Source: Thermomicrobiales bacterium (GTDB taxonomy: Bacteria > Chloroflexota > Chloroflexia > Thermomicrobiales > UBA6265). Taken from it: a DNA stretch of 6,909 nt. The notes under the pieces were generated by a model, which saw nothing but the letters and a program-made list of their open reading frames with translations, had not been told where the DNA came from and ran no database searches. Shown one piece after another: positions 1 through 5,352 of the stretch (positions are counted from its first letter, which is position 1; every line of letters starts with the position of its first letter). Location: positions 1 to 6,909 of the forward strand of contig JAICJJ010000151.1 of NCBI GenBank assembly GCA_025928535.1. The letters are read 5' to 3'. A program made the translations under genes and the position numbers.

Positions 1-91
1 CCCTAACCCCCTCTCCCATTGCGATGGGCGAGGGGGACCCGCATCGTGCTCCCCTCGCCCCCCGCGGCGGGAGAGGGGTTGGGGGTGAGGG
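1..91. repeat. Nested inverted-repeat element, left edge cut
   Basis: The outer arms are imperfect inverted copies: CCCTAACCCCCTCTCCC at 1-17 faces GGGAGAGGGGTTGGGGG within 69-91. Inside them GGGCGAGGGG (26-35) and CCCCTCGCCC (51-60) form a perfect 10-bp inverted repeat with a 15-nt loop. The right arm is longer (to GGTGAGGG at 91), so the left arm is probably truncated by the window start. The composition and palindromic layout fit a non-coding dispersed repeat (MITE- or REP-like) of a type I recall from Chloroflexota genomes. It carries no gene and ends 10 nt before the ribosome binding site of the first gene. Copy number cannot be judged from one window. Confidence 0.75.
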
Positions 92-100
92 AACGCCGCC

Positions 101-106
101 AAGGAG
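101..106 (+). promoter_or_regulatory. Ribosome binding site fixing a GTG start
   Basis: AAGGAG lies 8 nt before GTG at 115. The in-frame ATG at 19 and all codons up to 90 lie inside the inverted repeat and have no Shine-Dalgarno site. A TTG at 109 is only 2 nt from the AAGGAG. The GTG is therefore the chosen start of the first gene. Confidence 0.75.
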
Positions 107-114
107 CATTGCGC

Positions 115-453
115 GTGGGGAATCAGCGGCATACGGCGGCGTTCGTCGCCGGGATCGTGATGGGGAGCGCGGCCGGGATGGCCTACGGCTGGCTGAACGC
201 GCCGGGCCGGGGCGCCGACGCGCGGGCGAGCGTCGCCGAAATCTGGAACGATCTGCTCGAATTGGGGGCCGAGGCGGTCGCCGAAGCCGACAATCAGGTC
301 CGCTCCCGGCTGACCGGCGAAGAGCCGGCACGAACATTGCCGATTCTGGACCAGCGGCCGGCGATCGAACGCGGGCCGAACGGCGCCGAAACGATGGTCG
401 AGGTCGTCACCGTCGATGGGGTCGAAGGCGGGGTCGAGCCGGCCGACGCCTGA
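115..453 (+). CDS. YtxH-like membrane-anchored small protein
   Basis: A 112-aa protein starting at GTG with AAGGAG 8 nt upstream. Residues about 8-27 form one glycine/alanine-rich hydrophobic segment (FVAGIVMGSAAGMAYGWL), followed by an N-A-P-G-R-G turn and basic residues. This resembles the YtxH layout (a short membrane helix, then a small-residue/Pro motif, then an amphipathic tail). The tail (about 35-112) is charged, helical-looking to about residue 70, then proline- and acid-rich. YtxH-type proteins are general-stress or envelope-associated proteins without a known enzyme activity. A second, more canonical YtxH-like gene follows after 26 nt, so the two probably share a transcript with the rhomboid protease downstream. 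The family assignment is moderate: the glycine-rich helix is clear but the canonical motif is degenerate. Confidence 0.7.
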   Translation: MGNQRHTAAFVAGIVMGSAAGMAYGWLNAPGRGADARASVAEIWNDLLELGAEAVAEADNQVRSRLTGEEPARTLPILDQRPAIERGPNGAETMVEVVTVDGVEGGVEPADA

Positions 454-479
454 AGCGCGGCGCGAGAAAGGATGAGGCG

Positions 480-635
480 ATGTTCGAGCGGGCGCGCGTC
501 GCGCTGAAGTTCTTCGTCTACGGGCTGCTCGTTGGTCTCCTGTTCGCGCCCGCCAGCGGCGCGGAGACGCGCCGCCGGCTGCTGGGGTGGCTCGAAGCGC
601 AGGGCGTCGGACTCTTCGGCGGGGAATCGCGCTAG
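480..635 (+). CDS. Small YtxH-like protein (51 aa)
   Basis: A 51-aa protein whose ATG is preceded by AAAGGATGAGG (the AAAGGA ends 7 nt before the start). Residues about 8-23 (ALKFFVYGLLVGLLFA) form a single membrane helix, continuing into L-F-A-P-A-S-G-A-E-T-R-R-R-L. That LxxAPxSGxETR pattern is the hallmark of YtxH-domain proteins. The remainder is a short amphipathic tail ending GGESR. It is shorter than most YtxH proteins (often around 100 aa) but keeps the whole diagnostic motif. It sits 26 nt after the first YtxH-like gene and 24 nt before the rhomboid gene, consistent with one operon. Its role is unknown; an envelope-stress or membrane-scaffold function is inferred from the family only. 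Confidence 0.8.
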   Translation: MFERARVALKFFVYGLLVGLLFAPASGAETRRRLLGWLEAQGVGLFGGESR

Positions 636-659
636 CGGCCGGCCCCCGGGAGGAACGCG

Positions 660-1394
660 ATGTTGCCGATCGGGGACGAGCAAAACGGGCGCGTGCTGAC
701 GCCGGTCGTCAACACGTCGCTGATCGCGATCAACGTCGTCGTCTTCCTGATCGAGATGCTGATCGCGAACGGCCCGCCCGGCGCGCTCGACGCCTTTTTC
801 GCGACCTGGGGGATGATTCCGGCGGAGGTGGCGCAGCGCCACAACCTCTACACGATCGTCACCTCGCAATTCCTGCACGCCGGCTGGCTGCATCTCGGCG
901 GCAACATGCTCTTTCTCTGGGTCTTCGGCGACAACGTCGAAGACGCGATGGGGCATGTCAAGTATCTGATCTTCTATCTCCTCTGCGGCAGCGTCGCGGC
1001 GCTGGCGCAACTCGTCTCCTCGCCGACGAGCACGATCGTCCTCGTCGGGGCGAGCGGCGCGATCTCCGGCGTGCTCGGGGCCTACATCGTGCTTTTCCCG
1101 CAGGGACGGGTGCGGACGCTGATCTTTCTCGGCGTCTTCGTGACATTCATGCTGGTGCCGGCGTGGATCGTGTTGGGATTGTGGTTTTTGCTGCAACTGG
1201 TGTCGGGCATCGGCACGATCTCGGCGCAGGGCGCCGATGTCGGCGGCGTCGCCTTCTGGGCGCATGTCGGCGGCTTCATCGCCGGGGCGCTGCTGATCTG
1301 GGTGTTCCGCGACCCGAGCGCGGTCGAGCGGCAGCGCGCCGCCCGCGCCGGCAACGCCGCCTGGCAGCGGACCTCCTGGAGGACGCCGCGGTGA
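660..1394 (+). CDS. Rhomboid family intramembrane serine protease
   Basis: A 244-aa polytopic membrane protein; ATG start with GGGAGG 6 nt upstream. Rhomboids cleave transmembrane segments of other membrane proteins using a Ser-His dyad within the bilayer. The catalytic serine is S132 in G-A-S-G (the GxSG motif) and the catalytic histidine is H202 in A-H-V-G-G-F. The oxyanion/HxxxN motif is H78-L-G-G-N82 in F-L-H-A-G-W-L-H-L-G-G-N-M. About six hydrophobic segments are visible (roughly 19-36, 66-90, 102-120, 127-146, 153-181 and 196-216), with a long first loop between segments 1 and 2 as in GlpG-type enzymes. No extra domain is present; the C-terminal tail (217-244) is basic and probably cytosolic. 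Two single-helix YtxH-like proteins precede it and a GNAT gene overlaps its stop. The substrate is not evident. All key residues are intact, so it should be active. Confidence 0.95.
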   Translation: MLPIGDEQNGRVLTPVVNTSLIAINVVVFLIEMLIANGPPGALDAFFATWGMIPAEVAQRHNLYTIVTSQFLHAGWLHLGGNMLFLWVFGDNVEDAMGHVKYLIFYLLCGSVAALAQLVSSPTSTIVLVGASGAISGVLGAYIVLFPQGRVRTLIFLGVFVTFMLVPAWIVLGLWFLLQLVSGIGTISAQGADVGGVAFWAHVGGFIAGALLIWVFRDPSAVERQRAARAGNAAWQRTSWRTPR

Positions 1395-1876
1395 CAATCG
1401 CCTATCGAACGTCGCTCGCCGGCGTGACTCCTGCGATGCTCGACGGCTTTTTCGAGGGGTGGGCCGCGCCGCCGACGCCCGCGGACCACCTGCGCATCCT
1501 CGCCGGCAGCGACCACGTCGTGCTCGCCGTCGACGACGAGCGGGCAACGGTCGTCGGCTTCGTCACCGCGCTGACCGACGGCGTGCGGGCGGCGTTCATC
1601 CCGTTGCTGGAGGTATTGCCTGACTGGCGAGGCCGCGGCGTCGGCACGGCGTTGATGCGCCGGATGCTCGACCAACTGGACGCGTTTTCCGCGATCGATC
1701 TCACCTGCGATCCCGAGTTGCAGCCATTTTACGCCCGCCTCGGCCTCCAGCCGAGCGTCGGCATGTGCCTGCGCGATTACACCCGCCCGCCGGCGCCCGG
1801 CGCGCCCAGTGAACCCGGCGGCCAGGATGGAGCAGCGAATGCCGCGCCGCGTCGCCCGTCTCCACCGTCATGCTGA
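1391..1876 (+). CDS. GNAT family N-acetyltransferase
   Basis: A 161-aa protein starting at GTG 1391, which overlaps the rhomboid stop as GTGA; GGAGG lies 8 nt upstream, so translational coupling is likely. GNAT enzymes move an acetyl group from acetyl-CoA to an amine. The acetyl-CoA loop is visible at residues 74-85: E-V-L-P-D-W-R80-G-R-G-V-G85, matching (R/Q)-x-x-G-x-(G/A), followed by helix T-A-L-M-R-R-M-L. A typical C-terminal F-Y-A-R-L-G-L segment lies at 113-119, and the fold ends near residue 130. About 30 residues after that are Pro/Ala/Gly-rich low complexity and run into a dispersed repeat, which supplies the TGA stop. The tail is probably not functional. The substrate (small molecule or protein) cannot be predicted. 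Confidence 0.88.
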   Translation: MTIAYRTSLAGVTPAMLDGFFEGWAAPPTPADHLRILAGSDHVVLAVDDERATVVGFVTALTDGVRAAFIPLLEVLPDWRGRGVGTALMRRMLDQLDAFSAIDLTCDPELQPFYARLGLQPSVGMCLRDYTRPPAPGAPSEPGGQDGAANAAPRRPSPPSC

Positions 1877-1945
1877 GCCGCAGCGAAGCATCTCGTTGTC
1901 TGTCGCCAGGAACGACGAGATCCTTCGCTCCGCTCAGGATGACGG
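1865..1945. repeat. Dispersed inverted repeat with about 31-bp arms
   Basis: The left arm (1865-1896, beginning CCGTCATGCTGAGC) and right arm (1915-1945, ending GCTCAGGATGACGG) are near-perfect reverse complements with a few mismatches and one single-base indel. They enclose an 18-nt loop. The motif (GTCATGCTGAGC...GCGAAGCATCTCG) is one I recall as a high-copy intergenic element in Chloroflexota and some other GC-rich bacteria. It overlaps the 3' end of the GNAT gene and provides its stop codon at 1874-1876. As RNA it would form a strong hairpin and could stabilise or end the upstream transcript, but no U-tract follows. Confidence 0.85.
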
Positions 1946-1969
1946 TCTCGTGGCGCCGCGCCGAAACTC

Positions 1970-2033
1970 TTGTCGACCTCTCGCCTTCTCGACTCCTCGA
2001 CTCGCCGTCTTGCCGTCTTGCCGGCTCTCGCAC
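1970..2033. repeat. Degenerate 8-bp tandem repeat
   Basis: Eight consecutive octamers can be aligned without gaps: TTGTCGAC, CTCTCGCC, TTCTCGAC, TCCTCGAC, TCGCCGTC, TTGCCGTC, TTGCCGGC, TCTCGCAC. Two adjacent pairs are exact 8-bp duplications in a shifted register (CTCGACTC at 1988-1995 and 1996-2003; GCCGTCTT at 2004-2011 and 2012-2019). The stretch ends 2 nt before the GGAGA ribosome binding site of the 77-aa gene, so it would form its 5' leader. It follows the dispersed inverted repeat by 24 nt. Function unknown. Confidence 0.65.
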
Positions 2034-2045
2034 ACGGAGAACCCC

Positions 2046-2279
2046 ATGCCCCGATTGTTCCGGCTGCAATTCGACCCCGACGTTCTGACCGACGAAATGC
2101 TGGCGTTCGTCACCGATCCATCGCCATCGCGCAATGAGCGGGCGATCGTGCAGGAGTTGAACGATCTCCACCCGGAAAGCGTCGACGTGCTGGAATCGAT
2201 GCTGCTCGATGGCACGGAAGACCGGGCCGACGTCGCCGCGTACGTCGAAGCCGTGTTCGTTCACGAGTTGACCGGATAG
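2046..2279 (+). CDS. Hypothetical acidic 77-aa protein
   Basis: A 77-aa ORF starting MPRLFRLQFDPDVLTDEML, with GGAGA 5 nt before the ATG. It is soluble and rich in Asp/Glu, has no signal peptide or membrane segment, and looks mostly helical (N-E-R-A-I-V-Q-E-L-N-D-L, then D-V-L-E-S-M-L-L-D, then D-V-A-A-Y-V-E-A-V-F). I do not recognise a family. The frame stays open upstream to 1809, but that part runs through the dispersed repeat and the octamer repeat and is not protein-like, so the ATG at 2046 is preferred. It stands alone: 169 nt after the GNAT gene and followed after 35 nt by a strong hairpin. A small regulatory or structural protein is possible, but nothing in the sequence decides this. 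Confidence 0.65.
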   Translation: MPRLFRLQFDPDVLTDEMLAFVTDPSPSRNERAIVQELNDLHPESVDVLESMLLDGTEDRADVAAYVEAVFVHELTG

Positions 2280-2314
2280 CGCCCCGGCGCCGATGCGCGC
2301 TTGCGACACTTCAG

Positions 2315-2345
2315 GCATGGCGTCGCCCGACGGGCGACGCCATGC
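2315..2345 (+). terminator. Perfect 14-bp hairpin, terminator-like
   Basis: GCATGGCGTCGCCC (2315-2328) and GGGCGACGCCATGC (2332-2345) are exact inverted copies around a 3-nt GAC loop. It lies 36 nt after the stop of the 77-aa gene and before the promoter of the next gene, where a terminator is expected. There is no T-run on either side, so classic intrinsic termination is uncertain; it may instead block 3' exonuclease or act without a U-tract. Confidence 0.6.
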
Positions 2346-2398
2346 TGGGGCGTGGCCGCAACGGCCGGACTCCACGCTCCTGCCGCGCTCACAATCGT

Positions 2399-2433
2399 TG
2401 TCAATCAAGAATGGCTAGCGCGCTATATTGACA
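2399..2433. promoter_or_regulatory. Possible operator: inverted repeat over the -35 box
   Basis: TGTCAAT (2399-2405) and ATTGACA (2427-2433) are exact 7-bp inverted copies 21 nt apart. The right half includes the TTGACA -35 hexamer. A separate perfect 10-bp palindrome TAGCGCGCTA (2416-2425) lies between them. A dimeric repressor or activator bound here would affect the promoter. This is inferred from symmetry and position only; no regulator gene is nearby. Confidence 0.35.
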
Positions 2434-2455
2434 GTCCCGCAATTCATCCTACAAT
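2428..2455 (+). promoter_or_regulatory. Near-consensus sigma70-type promoter
   Basis: TTGACA (2428-2433, all six consensus bases) is followed after 16 nt by TACAAT (2450-2455, five of six). It lies in an AT-richer patch of otherwise GC-rich DNA. The expected transcription start is near 2461-2463, giving a leader of about 100 nt before the ATG at 2560. It faces the Tat-exported protein gene and is the best promoter I see in the window. Confidence 0.65.
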
Positions 2456-2559
2456 GAGACATCTCCTGAACGTGACCGTGCGAATCGATCGATCCTCCGC
2501 CTCGGTGGCAGCAGGCCGTCGGCTTGGTCGCGGCGGCCGGTCAGGAAAGGAGCAAGCGC

Positions 2560-3525
2560 ATGGATCCAGGCGTCCGCACATCGCGTTACGGAATGCTCTC
2601 CGCCGCTTCGCCGCCTCCGGCGCCCGACCTGCTCTGGCCTCGGCCGTGGTCGCGGCGGCGGCTGCTCGGCTCGGCCGGCGCGGCCTCCGCGCTCGCCGTC
2701 GCCGCCGGCCTGCGCGTGCCGGCATTGGCGGCCGTGGCCGACCCGACGCCGAAGCCGGTGCCCGGCGGCATCGATCCGTTCAACAAGGGCATGCTCTTTC
2801 ACGTCTACGACTTCGGCCAGGAGCCGTCGACGATCACCGACTTTCGCGGCGCCGTCGGCATCGCCCGTGTCGGCGGGGAAGGCACGATCACCAAAGGCAC
2901 GGCCGGCCTCGCCACAGGCACGCCCGTTCCGACCGGCGGCCGCCTCGTTTTCGACGTCGACATGCGCTTCATGCAAGGCACGTATCGCGCCGAAGATGGG
3001 CAACTCCACGACGGCACGTTCAGCCTCGTCTGACTGGACCTCTATGTGGGGCCGGTCGACCCCAACAACCCCTTCGTTTCCCAGGTTCACGATTTCAATC
3101 CGGGCATCCTGTCGAACGGACTCCTGTGGACGGTTCCGCTCCCGGCGGACAACATCCAGGCCGATCTGGCGGCGGGACGCGGTTCGTTGTACGCCGCCGG
3201 CTTGAAGGTCGGCGATGGCGGAACCATTCCGGAGTCGTTGTCGCGCAATGAAGGCGGGCCGCTCAAACCGGCGACCGTCTCCTTCAACGTCACCTGGAGC
3301 GATCCCACCGCGACCCGGCAGATCAGCGATCCGAAACTCGGCTTCGCCGGCACGTTTCTCGAGACGATGAGTTCGATCTGGTTCACGGCCGAGACGGACG
3401 ATTTCGCCTTCGTCACCGATCCGCCGAACACCTCCAAGGGCCTGTTCGGCTGGCTCGGCTACGAAGTCAACGGCGAGTTCTTCCCGACGACCGGCACGCC
3501 CCTCGCCGGCACGCCGACGTCGTGA
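2560..3525 (+). pseudogene. Tat-exported protein of unknown function, split by in-frame TGA
   Basis: ATG at 2560 is preceded by AAAGGAG with 7-nt spacing. The frame codes 157 residues, meets TGA at 3031-3033 (codon 158), then continues in the same frame to TGA at 3523-3525, giving 321 codons before that stop. The N-terminus carries a twin-arginine signal: a long n-region, then S31-R-R-R-L-L36, a hydrophobic Ala/Gly/Leu stretch to about 51, and a likely cleavage after A58-V-A60. The mature part looks like a compact beta-rich secreted domain (MLFHVYDFGQEPSTITDFRG, then LVFDVDMRFMQGTYR, then after the stop DLYVGPVDP, QVHDFNPGIL and GFAGTFLETM). Both halves have equal protein-like quality, so they were one gene. 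No good start or ribosome binding site exists just after the TGA (GTG 3046 lacks one). A nonsense mutation, a sequencing error, or less likely recoding would explain it. I do not recognise a named family or enzyme motif. Confidence 0.8.
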
Positions 3526-3529
3526 CGCC

Positions 3530-3575
3530 GGACCGAAGCGGCGACTAGCCGCGCGGCTAGCCGCCGCTTCGGTCC
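3530..3575. terminator. 21-bp hairpin between convergent genes
   Basis: The left arm 3530-3550 (beginning GGACCGAAGCGGCG) and right arm 3555-3575 (ending CGCCGCTTCGGTCC) pair over 21 positions with a single A/C mismatch (3544 against 3561) around a GCGC loop. The core CTAGCCGCGCGGCTAG (3545-3560) is a perfect palindrome. It starts 4 nt after the stop of the plus-strand Tat gene and lies 51 nt beyond the stop of the minus-strand oxidoreductase gene. This is where a bidirectional terminator would sit. Neither side has a clear T-run. Confidence 0.65.
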
Positions 3576-3625
3576 ATATCGGGATCGCGCGCCGGCAACC
3601 GGCAAATCAGGATGTGACGCGCCGG

Positions 3626-4837
3626 TCAGTCTTGCCCGAAAAACGTTCGTCTGGCCTCGTCGTCCACCACAAGTCCATCCGGACCACGCGCTTCCAGCAG
3701 TTCGAATCCACCGAGCGTCGGATCGCGTTGTTTGGCGCGCTCGTGTCGTTCGCGCAACCGGTCCGCCTCGGGTCCGCGATCATTGCGGAGCAGGCAACGC
3801 CAGCGGTCGTTTTCCCGGATCACGGCGAAATAGCGCTCCCGCCGGCGGGCGCACGTGGCGATGGCAATGCGCCAGTCGCGCTCGGCCAGCAGCAGTTCGC
3901 TCAAGACCCGCACGTCGTGGAACAGGAGCGCCGTGCCCATCCCGACCGTCGGATCGGGCGCTCCTGCCGCGTCGCCGATCAGGACCACGTCGTTGCCGGC
4001 GATCTGGCTGCTCCAGATGTCGTTGTTCGGGAAGAAGCCAATCGGCCCGATTTGCTCGACCTCGGTGAGGGCGCCCTCCGGCATGAACGGCGACGCGTAG
4101 GCGACGATCGCGGCGAATGAACGGTCCGTGCCCGTTTCGCGCAGGCGCGCCGCCGTCATCACGAGATAGAGGCGCGTCGCGTCGGCGCCGGCGGCGAACC
4201 AGTTGACCGCTTCGCCGTCGATCCAGGCGACGTTGTCGGAGCGGCGATCGTTCGTGCGCACGCCGGCAACAAGCACGCCGCCGAAGCGATGATGCTCCGG
4301 ATCGGCGACGGTCTCGCCGCCGGTCCAGCGGCGCGCCACCGACAGTTTGCCGTCGGCGACGACGACGAGCCGGGCCGACACGGTCTCCTCGTGACCGTCG
4401 TCCACGACGGTCACGCGCGGCCGCTCGTCGTGGGCGAAAGCAACAGCCTTGGCGGGTCGCAGCGCGTGCGCTCCTTGGGAAGCGGCCCAGGCGAAGGCGG
4501 TTTCCTGGAAGCGGGGATGCGAGAAGCCGATTTCGTTGGCGCCGTCGACGGCGTCATCCGCCCAGACATATCTCTGGATCGGCTGACCCTGTGCGTAGGT
4601 TTGGACAGCCTCCAGTTCGACACAGCCGGCTCGTCCCAGCAAATCTCCGAGATCCATGCGCAGCGCGTCGGCGACGCCGAATGGATAGGTTGATTCGCCC
4701 CGAACGCGGTCACGGAATCGTGGTTCTTTCTCCACGACCAGCACGCCGAGTCCCGCCCGCGCCAGCACCCCGGCCAGGGTCGAGCCGGCCATGCCGGCGC
4801 CGACGACGATGACGTCGTAGACGCGTCCGTCGATCAT
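3626..4837 (-). CDS. FAD-dependent monooxygenase/oxidoreductase
   Basis: A 403-aa flavoprotein; the ATG has GGAGG 7 nt upstream on the minus strand. Residues 8-36 form the dinucleotide-binding fold (D-V-I-V-V-G-A-G-M-A-G-S, then V-L-V-V-E36), followed by R-D-R-V-R-G-E-S around 42-49. A D-G motif lies at 162-163 (V-V-V-A-D-G-K-L-S). The second FAD motif is L-I-G-D-A-A-G-A-P-D-P-T-V-G-M-G (286-301), with G288-D289 contacting the ribityl chain. This order (GxGxxG, DG, GD) is that of group A flavin monooxygenases and related geranylgeranyl-reductase or halogenase-like enzymes. No membrane helix is seen, so it is probably cytosolic. It is the last gene of the minus-strand cluster, 70 nt after the SnoaL-like gene. 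It likely oxidises or reduces a small organic substrate with NAD(P)H; the substrate is unknown. Confidence 0.9.
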   Translation of the reverse strand: MIDGRVYDVIVVGAGMAGSTLAGVLARAGLGVLVVEKEPRFRDRVRGESTYPFGVADALRMDLGDLLGRAGCVELEAVQTYAQGQPIQRYVWADDAVDGANEIGFSHPRFQETAFAWAASQGAHALRPAKAVAFAHDERPRVTVVDDGHEETVSARLVVVADGKLSVARRWTGGETVADPEHHRFGGVLVAGVRTNDRRSDNVAWIDGEAVNWFAAGADATRLYLVMTAARLRETGTDRSFAAIVAYASPFMPEGALTEVEQIGPIGFFPNNDIWSSQIAGNDVVLIGDAAGAPDPTVGMGTALLFHDVRVLSELLLAERDWRIAIATCARRRERYFAVIRENDRWRCLLRNDRGPEADRLRERHERAKQRDPTLGGFELLEARGPDGLVVDDEARRTFFGQD

Positions 4838-4858
4838 GCTCGCTCCTCCCGGAGTCGA

Positions 4859-4898
4859 ATCGGAGCGGCGGTGCTCGCGCGCGCGCCGCCGCTCCGAT
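4859..4898 (-). promoter_or_regulatory. Intercistronic 13-bp hairpin
   Basis: ATCGGAGCGGCGG (4859-4871) and CCGCCGCTCCGAT (4886-4898) are exact inverted copies around a 14-nt CG-rich loop. In the minus-strand transcript it starts 9 nt after the SnoaL-like stop and ends 9 nt before the GGGAGG of the oxidoreductase gene. No U-tract follows. It may be an attenuator, processing site or stability element that changes the ratio of the two products. Confidence 0.5.
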
Positions 4899-4907
4899 CG
4901 TCGGGGC

Positions 4908-5339
4908 TCAAGCCGGAGCGAACGCGTCCCGGCTGGCCGCCGTGTCTTCGTAGGCGCGAAAACGGTCGATCTTGCCGTCGCGAATGGTCATGACGAGGAC
5001 CCAGGGATTGTCGGCGGTTCGCCCGGTCGATTTCGCCCGCCATCGCTCGTCGCCGATGACGACCACCGTGTTGCCTTCGGCCACGTACTGACGCGCGGCC
5101 CAGACTTCGAACTCCACCGCGGCGTTGAAAACGTCGAAAAACCGAAGCACCGCGGCGGGACCGTGAAAGACGCCCGCATAGGGAATCTCCGCCGGCCCGT
5201 CCACCCGCCATTCCACGTCGTCGGTCAGCGACGCGGCGATCGCGGCATGGTCGTCGCGCTGGATGGCGGCGAACAACTCGTGCACGACGGCTTTCGGGGT
5301 GACCATGGTCGTGGTCGGTTGGCTCGCGGGTTGTTCCAT
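4908..5339 (-). CDS. SnoaL-like / NTF2-like family protein
   Basis: A 143-aa protein; the ATG has GGGAGG 8 nt upstream on the minus strand. After a polar, Thr/Pro-rich leader of about 14 residues it has the SnoaL/NTF2-like cone-fold pattern: helix V-V-H-E-L-F-A-A-I-Q-R-D-D-H-A-A-I (18-34), L-T-D-D-V-E-W-R-V (38-46), Y-A-G-V-F-H-G-P-A-A-V-L-R-F-F (54-68), then alternating beta strands (F-E-V-W-A-A-R-Q-Y; T-V-V-V-I-G-D-E-R-W; W-V-L-V-M-T-I-R-D-G-K-I-D-R-F-R-A-Y-E-D-T). The length is typical. Members include polyketide cyclases, ketosteroid-isomerase-like enzymes, limonene-epoxide-hydrolase-like enzymes and many of unknown role. It lies between two flavoenzyme genes (31 nt and 70 nt away), so it may act on the same small molecule. 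The catalytic residues and reaction cannot be assigned. Confidence 0.85.
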   Translation of the reverse strand: MEQPASQPTTTMVTPKAVVHELFAAIQRDDHAAIAASLTDDVEWRVDGPAEIPYAGVFHGPAAVLRFFDVFNAAVEFEVWAARQYVAEGNTVVVIGDERWRAKSTGRTADNPWVLVMTIRDGKIDRFRAYEDTAASRDAFAPA

Positions 5340-5352
5340 GGTCGCTTCCTCC

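Noticed and set aside
24..479. Open frame upstream of, and in frame with, the 51-aa YtxH-like protein
   Set aside because: It passes through the terminal repeat and antiparallels the first YtxH-like gene in another frame as Arg-rich sequence. The ATG at 480 with its own ribosome binding site is better.
294..1547. Long minus-strand open frame (417 codons) opposite the YtxH, rhomboid and GNAT genes
   Set aside because: The translation is Arg/Ala/Gln/Asp-rich without domains. It is the antisense shadow of well-supported genes in GC-rich DNA.
1970..2033. CRISPR-like array
   Set aside because: The units are 8 bp and contiguous, with no spacers, and no cas gene is nearby.
1809..2045. N-terminal extension of the 77-aa protein
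   Set aside because: The extension translates the dispersed inverted repeat and the octamer tandem repeat and has no ribosome binding site.
2398..2429. Alternative promoter TTGTCA ... TATATT
   Set aside because: The spacer is 20 nt, too long, whereas the overlapping TTGACA-16-TACAAT fits better.
3031..3063. Selenocysteine insertion or TGA reassignment
   Set aside because: The following GGGG/CCCC stem is weak, partly a self-palindrome, and no selenocysteine gene is in the window. TGA ends several other genes here, so the code is not reassigned. It is kept only as a remote option under the findings.
3046..3525. Independent second gene starting at GTG 3046 after the in-frame TGA
   Set aside because: There is no Shine-Dalgarno site, no natural N-terminus, and the sequence continues the fold of the upstream half in the same frame.
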